Part shown: piece after piece, positions 60,090 to 64,000 of the stretch
Position numbering within the stretch: the first letter of the stretch is position 1
Layout: each line of letters starts with the position of its first letter
NCBI RefSeq assembly: GCF_029210395.1
Contig: NZ_JARGDP010000003.1
Location: forward strand, 1 to 64,000
DNA: 64,000 nucleotides
Direction: 5' to 3'
From: Petrocella sp. FN5
Lineage (GTDB): Bacteria > Bacillota > Clostridia > Lachnospirales > Vallitaleaceae
Notes under the pieces: generated by a model
What the model saw: the letters and a program-made list of their open reading frames with translations, nothing else
Databases searched by the model: none
Told to the model about the DNA's origin: nothing
Program-made: the position numbers and the translations under genes

Positions 60090-62139
60090 CGCCTTTCATA
60101 TTTCGCATATAAACAAAATTCGATTTTTCTTCTTGGGTGTAATACTCCCAAATGTTCCATGTATCAATGGCATTAGAAGATTTTCTTACGTTACGTTTTT
60201 TTTCTCTTTTTTCACGCACCTTTCTGTTGTGTTCTTTGTCTCCAAGTCCAAAGAGGGTATTAAAAAACCACTCCGATAGATCTGGCAATTGCATCATTGC
60301 CGGGTGATTTCTCGAAGTGATTAATGTATAAGGTCTATTGATTCGTCTGATCTCATCCACCGTTAATAAGGCTCGGTGGGTCAGATTAACGCTATGGGAA
60401 CTGGATGGATTAGAATATTTACCATGAGATGAACTTAAAGAATAAGTGGATACGGTATAGTTCCCCAGCTTCTTTGATATTTCATCCAAAGTTCCCAAAT
60501 CATCTGCCTGAAGATAAAGCCAGGTTTCACAGTTGGATTTAATAGTGCCAGCGACTTCTTTACCATATTTCTCATCCAACTGCATAAAGCTTTGTAGGAA
60601 TAAATTAAACCTTATACCCCTTCCACCACCAACCGTAAGTTTATTGGCGAAGTCAGGAATCTTCACAAAGTTACCAAATTCCTCAAGCATGAAGTTTACA
60701 CGTCTTTTTAATCGTCCACCTCTTTCATCTGCATTTTTAACCAGTTGCATATAGCATTGATTAACAAAAAGACTGGCTAAACTATAATAGGTTGTCTTTT
60801 CATCAGGAAGAACAATAAACAGTACTTGCTTGTCTGTTCCCATTTTTCTTAAATCAAAATCACTGGCTTCTGACATAGAATGAATGAGTGGATTTGTAAA
60901 TAACCTTAATGTTGTAAGTGCTGAAGTATAAAATGAGCCTCTGGTTTTACTTGGAGCAACTTCACTTATGGCCAGTAAGGCTTTTGCAGGATGATGTGCC
61001 GGCATGTTCTTCATGTATTTGATAATAGGCATTGCCCCATCCACCACTTTGCACATCTCACTGATGAAGAAATAGACATTGCTCATGTTCTGATATCTTC
61101 TGTCTTTACCATTACGATTGTCATAAACGACTGCCATAATAGCACTGGCAATAATGCTGGCTTCACCGTTGGTCCATATTTTTTCATTATGACTATTCTC
61201 CGGTACAAGGGCAGCTGTTAAATCCCATGTGACATCGACTGCTTTTGAAATATCATTTTCATCAATGGCATCAATGACTGGCTGTAAGAAGTTATACCGG
61301 TCACTCTTTAGGGGATTTTTAAAGTCAATGCAAATAACCTCATAACCAAGAGCTTCAAAATACGGATAGGTATAAGTGAAGATTTCACCTTTTGGGTCAC
61401 TTATAACTAAGCTTTCAGCAGAAAGTCCAAGCAGTCCGACCGATTGGAGCACCACTGACCTTGTTTTCCCTGATCGTGTTGCACCAATACAGAGACTATG
61501 GGTATCCTCATCAATATAGAATATCTTTTCAGTATCAGCCTCTTTATGAAAGCCAACAACGATACCACCTTGGTTTAGCTTGGGTAACGAATATACCTGC
61601 GTATCGGTTTCTGGCAAGTCTTTTTCATTTGACTTTTCATGACTTCTTTCCGATAGCCTTTGAAGGGATTCTCCTTGGGATAAGCTTTTTTCTTTTGGAC
61701 TGTTTTCTTTTTCTTCATCCTGCCTGGTCCTTTCCATTAATATTTTTAATTCGTTTTTTCTAAGCTTTATAGATTTAAAGCCTTTGTTCTTTTCTTCTTC
61801 TGTGAGCCATCTAGCTGAACCAAATTGCATTTGTCCTGCTCTAACCGGCGTTGCTATATCAGGAGTAATTGCTTCTAAATCTGATTGATAAGGTTTCATA
61901 TTTGCCAGATAGAAGTAAATGGAGCACAGAAGGATAAAGCCTTGTAAATAGAAAAATAGCGACAAATGTTGACCACTTGCCGCCATACTTTCAAAACATG
62001 ATTTTATTGGAATAAAGGTGAGCACCTTCATTTTTCCTGACAATAAAAAATGTAGGTTCGTGGAAAAATAAATATTTATCCATAAACCTACAAGAAATAT
62101 TAGCGCTGATATCATCAGCTTCAGTTGTTTATACTTCAT
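60070..62139 (-). CDS. TraG/VirD4-type coupling protein
   Basis: 689-residue T4SS coupling ATPase. Two N-terminal transmembrane helices (about 9-28 and 59-79), then a linker, and the RecA-like core with Walker A SLCIGATRSGKTRSVV (219-228), Walker B FMLEEFGNF (about 485) and a TLITSRNHPAMMQLPDLSEWF C-terminal segment. It docks the relaxase-DNA complex to the channel. The order relaxase, small gene, TraG is typical of Firmicutes ICEs. Confidence 0.9.
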   Translation of the reverse strand: MKYKQLKLMISALIFLVGLWINIYFSTNLHFLLSGKMKVLTFIPIKSCFESMAASGQHLSLFFYLQGFILLCSIYFYLANMKPYQSDLEAITPDIATPVRAGQMQFGSARWLTEEEKNKGFKSIKLRKNELKILMERTRQDEEKENSPKEKSLSQGESLQRLSERSHEKSNEKDLPETDTQVYSLPKLNQGGIVVGFHKEADTEKIFYIDEDTHSLCIGATRSGKTRSVVLQSVGLLGLSAESLVISDPKGEIFTYTYPYFEALGYEVICIDFKNPLKSDRYNFLQPVIDAIDENDISKAVDVTWDLTAALVPENSHNEKIWTNGEASIIASAIMAVVYDNRNGKDRRYQNMSNVYFFISEMCKVVDGAMPIIKYMKNMPAHHPAKALLAISEVAPSKTRGSFYTSALTTLRLFTNPLIHSMSEASDFDLRKMGTDKQVLFIVLPDEKTTYYSLASLFVNQCYMQLVKNADERGGRLKRRVNFMLEEFGNFVKIPDFANKLTVGGGRGIRFNLFLQSFMQLDEKYGKEVAGTIKSNCETWLYLQADDLGTLDEISKKLGNYTVSTYSLSSSHGKYSNPSSSHSVNLTHRALLTVDEIRRINRPYTLITSRNHPAMMQLPDLSEWFFNTLFGLGDKEHNRKVREKREKKRNVRKSSNAIDTWNIWEYYTQEEKSNFVYMRNMKGGEQGET

Positions 62140-62152
62140 CTTTCACATCACC

Positions 62153-62602
62153 TCACAGTTCTATCCCGTCATCAGCAACCATTTCAAGATCTTCTAGCTT
62201 CTCATGGCGTAGAATCTCTGGCACAAGCAATTCAATTTTTTCAAGAATCGAACCGATAGCTTTTTCATCCTTATAATTCAAGTTACCATTAAGCCCCACA
62301 TAGTTCACTAGGCTTGAATGGATTAATTTTAAGTCCGTTTCACCAAACATCCGATTGGCATTAATGAGTCCTGATCGTTTAGCAAAATCCTCTTTTGCAC
62401 CTTCAAGACTTGTAAAATAATGCCCTAATGTAACGGAGTTACCATCATAGGTATATCGCCAAGTCACAAATTCAAAGCCATCCTGCATTTTACCCATAGC
62501 TAAAACATGTCCATCATGTTCTAAAATTTTACGATAGCCCTCTCTTAATCCATCTGCCTTCAATGGTTTTAGTTGATTGTAGAATTCCATTAATTTTGTC
62601 AT
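62153..62602 (-). CDS. Small conjugation-module protein of unknown function
   Basis: 149 residues. The first half (ADGLREGYRKILEHDGHVLAMGKMQDGFEFVTWRYTYDGNSVTLGHYF) reads as a compact alpha/beta domain with repeated aromatic-Gly patterns; the C-terminal third is helical and acidic (EKLEDLEMVADDG). No known family recognised. It lies between relaxase and coupling protein genes, spaced by 16 and 13 bases, so a relaxosome or coupling accessory role is likely. Confidence 0.6.
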   Translation of the reverse strand: MTKLMEFYNQLKPLKADGLREGYRKILEHDGHVLAMGKMQDGFEFVTWRYTYDGNSVTLGHYFTSLEGAKEDFAKRSGLINANRMFGETDLKLIHSSLVNYVGLNGNLNYKDEKAIGSILEKIELLVPEILRHEKLEDLEMVADDGIEL

Positions 62603-62618
62603 TCAATCGTCCACCTTT

Positions 62619-63575
62619 CTACATACTATTTTCACTTTCTTTGTCCCAGTTAAGACCTTTGCCCTTCTTTGATTCTTCGATTTTTTCTTTGAGTGCCTCA
62701 CCTTCCAGTGTTGATAAAGGATAGTTCTTGCCGGTATCTAATGGAGTATCCATTTTAACAAGTTGAACTGCCGATAAAAGCATTTCCATTTTACCTTGAG
62801 AAAGTTTAGCATCCATCCTTTGACTGTTTAATTCAAAAGCTTTTAACAGTGCTTCCTTGGTAAAATGCTCTGGAGGATACAGCTTTCTGTTTCTGCATTT
62901 TTTGCCCTCACCATTTGTAAAAGTAATATATTTTCTAGTATCACTCCAATCCACTTGATAGTCTAATGCCTTCATATTAGATATGAATTCCTCTTTACTT
63001 CTAGCAATCCATTTCACTTTTTTCACTGCTAAAAAGAGTTCATATTTCCAACTATGACCTTTTTCTTTAGAACGGTATTCACCCCGATTCACATGACTGC
63101 CTGATTTGCCCTGGGTAATAATCAATCCGTATTTTTTGCAAATTTCATCAGAATAATCTTTCATCATTTGGAGCTGCTCCGCACTTTGTTTCCACTTTAT
63201 GCCTGTTTTCTTATTGACAGTGTTTACAACAAAATGGGTGTGAAGATGATCTCTGTCTGTATGGACTGCATAAGCAATTTGAAAACCTTTAAAGATTTCC
63301 ATTTGAACCAGCTCATCAGCAATCTTTTTTACAATTTCAGGTGTCACCTTATCATAGGGTGCAAAGCTCTGAGTAAAATGAATAAATTGTCTGCCTTTAA
63401 ATTTACTGAATTCTGACTTCACCATAGAAAAATCGTTATATGCCGTATTAACGTCACAGTTATGACCGCCTTTAAGATTTTCTTCTGTTTTCGCTGGATT
63501 GATAATATATTTTAAGACTCTGTTAAGCGCTGATAAGGTGTTGTTTTTCCCGTTAATAAATTCAATAACAGCCAT
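62619..63575 (-). CDS. MOBP-type relaxase
   Basis: 318 residues. Histidine triad in DRDHLHTHFVVN (His110, His112, His114) and a candidate nicking Tyr23 in LKYIINPAKT, the pattern of MOBP relaxases. His67 in FIHFTQSF is also conserved-looking. It would cut oriT, join the 5' end and lead DNA to the TraG channel. There is no C-terminal helicase, as usual for MOBP, so the DinG-type helicase of the element is a plausible unwinding partner. An oriT should lie near, probably beyond the right edge. Confidence 0.9.
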   Translation of the reverse strand: MAVIEFINGKNNTLSALNRVLKYIINPAKTEENLKGGHNCDVNTAYNDFSMVKSEFSKFKGRQFIHFTQSFAPYDKVTPEIVKKIADELVQMEIFKGFQIAYAVHTDRDHLHTHFVVNTVNKKTGIKWKQSAEQLQMMKDYSDEICKKYGLIITQGKSGSHVNRGEYRSKEKGHSWKYELFLAVKKVKWIARSKEEFISNMKALDYQVDWSDTRKYITFTNGEGKKCRNRKLYPPEHFTKEALLKAFELNSQRMDAKLSQGKMEMLLSAVQLVKMDTPLDTGKNYPLSTLEGEALKEKIEESKKGKGLNWDKESENSM

Positions 63576-63580
63576 AAGCG

Positions 63581-63937
63581 CTACATCTCATCTAATTCAT
63601 GATCTAATTCATTGCTTAAATCCTTTAAATCCTCAATCATCTTCTGACTGAATTCAGATTTAACACCTACAGCCTCATATAGATTGGATAGTGCTTTAAT
63701 CATCTTTTCAGGATTCTCTTCAAAAAGTTTTGATTTCCTGATGTCTTGAGATATTAAAAAGTCTTGTCCTTCAGCATATTGTCCCTTAATTACAACATCC
63801 ACTGCATAAGAACTTTCAGTAATGCCTATGGTGGTATACTTTCCATCTGTCGGTAATTGATTAAAATAATCAGCAGCTTCCTTAAGATCATCCATCCATT
63901 TGCAGCCATGTCCAAACCGATAAATATGATAATTCAT
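63581..63937 (-). CDS. Small protein upstream of the relaxase
   Basis: 118 residues; first part NYHIYRFGHGCKWMDDLKEA with an alpha/beta pattern, last third helical (KMIEDLKDLSNELDHELDEM). Not a family I recognise. Five bases separate it from the relaxase gene, and ATG 63937 follows AGAGGTG. As relaxosome genes cluster here, it may be an oriT-binding accessory factor, though it lacks a clear ribbon-helix-helix. Confidence 0.55.
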   Translation of the reverse strand: MNYHIYRFGHGCKWMDDLKEAADYFNQLPTDGKYTTIGITESSYAVDVVIKGQYAEGQDFLISQDIRKSKLFEENPEKMIKALSNLYEAVGVKSEFSQKMIEDLKDLSNELDHELDEM

Positions 63938-63943
63938 TTGTCA

Positions 63944-64000
63944 TCACCTCTTCCCTTTCACTAATTTGCATAACTCATCCCATAAACCGGTGAATGCTTC
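63944..64000 (-). CDS. C-terminal tail of a gene cut by the right edge
   Basis: On the minus strand 18 codons (EAFTGLWDELCKLVKGKR) run from the window edge to a TGA at 63944-63946, six bases before the next start codon. The open frame and spacing fit the end of another gene of the same operon; only this piece can be seen. Confidence 0.45.
   Translation of the reverse strand, partial: EAFTGLWDELCKLVKGKR

Overview
The window is AT-rich DNA from what looks like a Gram-positive, anaerobe-type Bacillota (Clostridia). The indications are ribosome-binding sites of the AGGAGG type, a Tn916/ICEBs1-style regulatory set (tyrosine integrase, small excisionase, ImmR/ImmA pair, short sigma-like factor), a Gram-positive type IV secretion module (PrgI, VirB4, VirB6, TraG/VirD4, NlpC/P60 hydrolase) and an IS21-family element. 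I cannot name the species. Nearly everything reads as one large integrative and conjugative element (ICE). Its left end lies near 1064-1078, where the minus strand carries a 15-bp match to the usual 3' end of guaA (Ile-Glu-Trp-Glu-stop), followed outside the element by a terminator. The right end is beyond the window.

Layout. 1-976: flanking gene, cut by the window edge. 1015-1361: guaA terminator, attachment core and arm-type repeats. 1362-4040: complete IS21-family insertion with a 6-bp target duplication (CTAAAA). 4044-10983: ICE core of mobC-like gene, integrase, excisionase, DinG-type helicase with a long structured leader, sigma-like factor, ArpU-like regulator, ImmR and ImmA. 11002-14934: zinc-repeat/AP2 protein and two serine-recombinase-like proteins whose catalytic motifs have decayed. 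15086-16613: small membrane protein and a transposase pseudogene. 16789-24877: one-directional defence operon containing a full QatABCD anti-phage system plus a Mrr-like nuclease and three uncharacterised partners. 24934-25200: terminator and 83-bp degenerate repeats.

25377-43013 is an exopolysaccharide/capsule cluster. It holds a MarR-type regulator, a NeuD/PglD-like acyltransferase, a lone type IV prepilin, an EAR-like RNA candidate, an aminotransferase, the priming sugar transferase, an N-formyltransferase, four glycosyltransferase-like genes, a Wzy polymerase, a Wzx flippase, a nucleotidyltransferase-fold protein, a CMP-sugar synthetase, KdsA, KdsD, KdsC and GalE. The Kdo-type genes imply a CMP-activated eight-carbon ulosonic acid in the polymer, which is unusual for a Gram-positive.

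43224-64000 is the conjugation module, read on the minus strand. It fuses a Gram-positive T4SS with a nearly complete Tad/Flp pilus system (prepilin peptidase, CpaB/RcpC, TadZ, TadA, TadB, TadC, TadE-like proteins and a DUF6133-like pilin candidate). An internal promoter with a palindromic operator lies upstream of a PadR gene and probably controls the second half (cell-wall hydrolase, split VirB4, W-rich secreted protein). The element therefore seems to carry a conjugation machine, a phage-defence island and a surface-polysaccharide island together.
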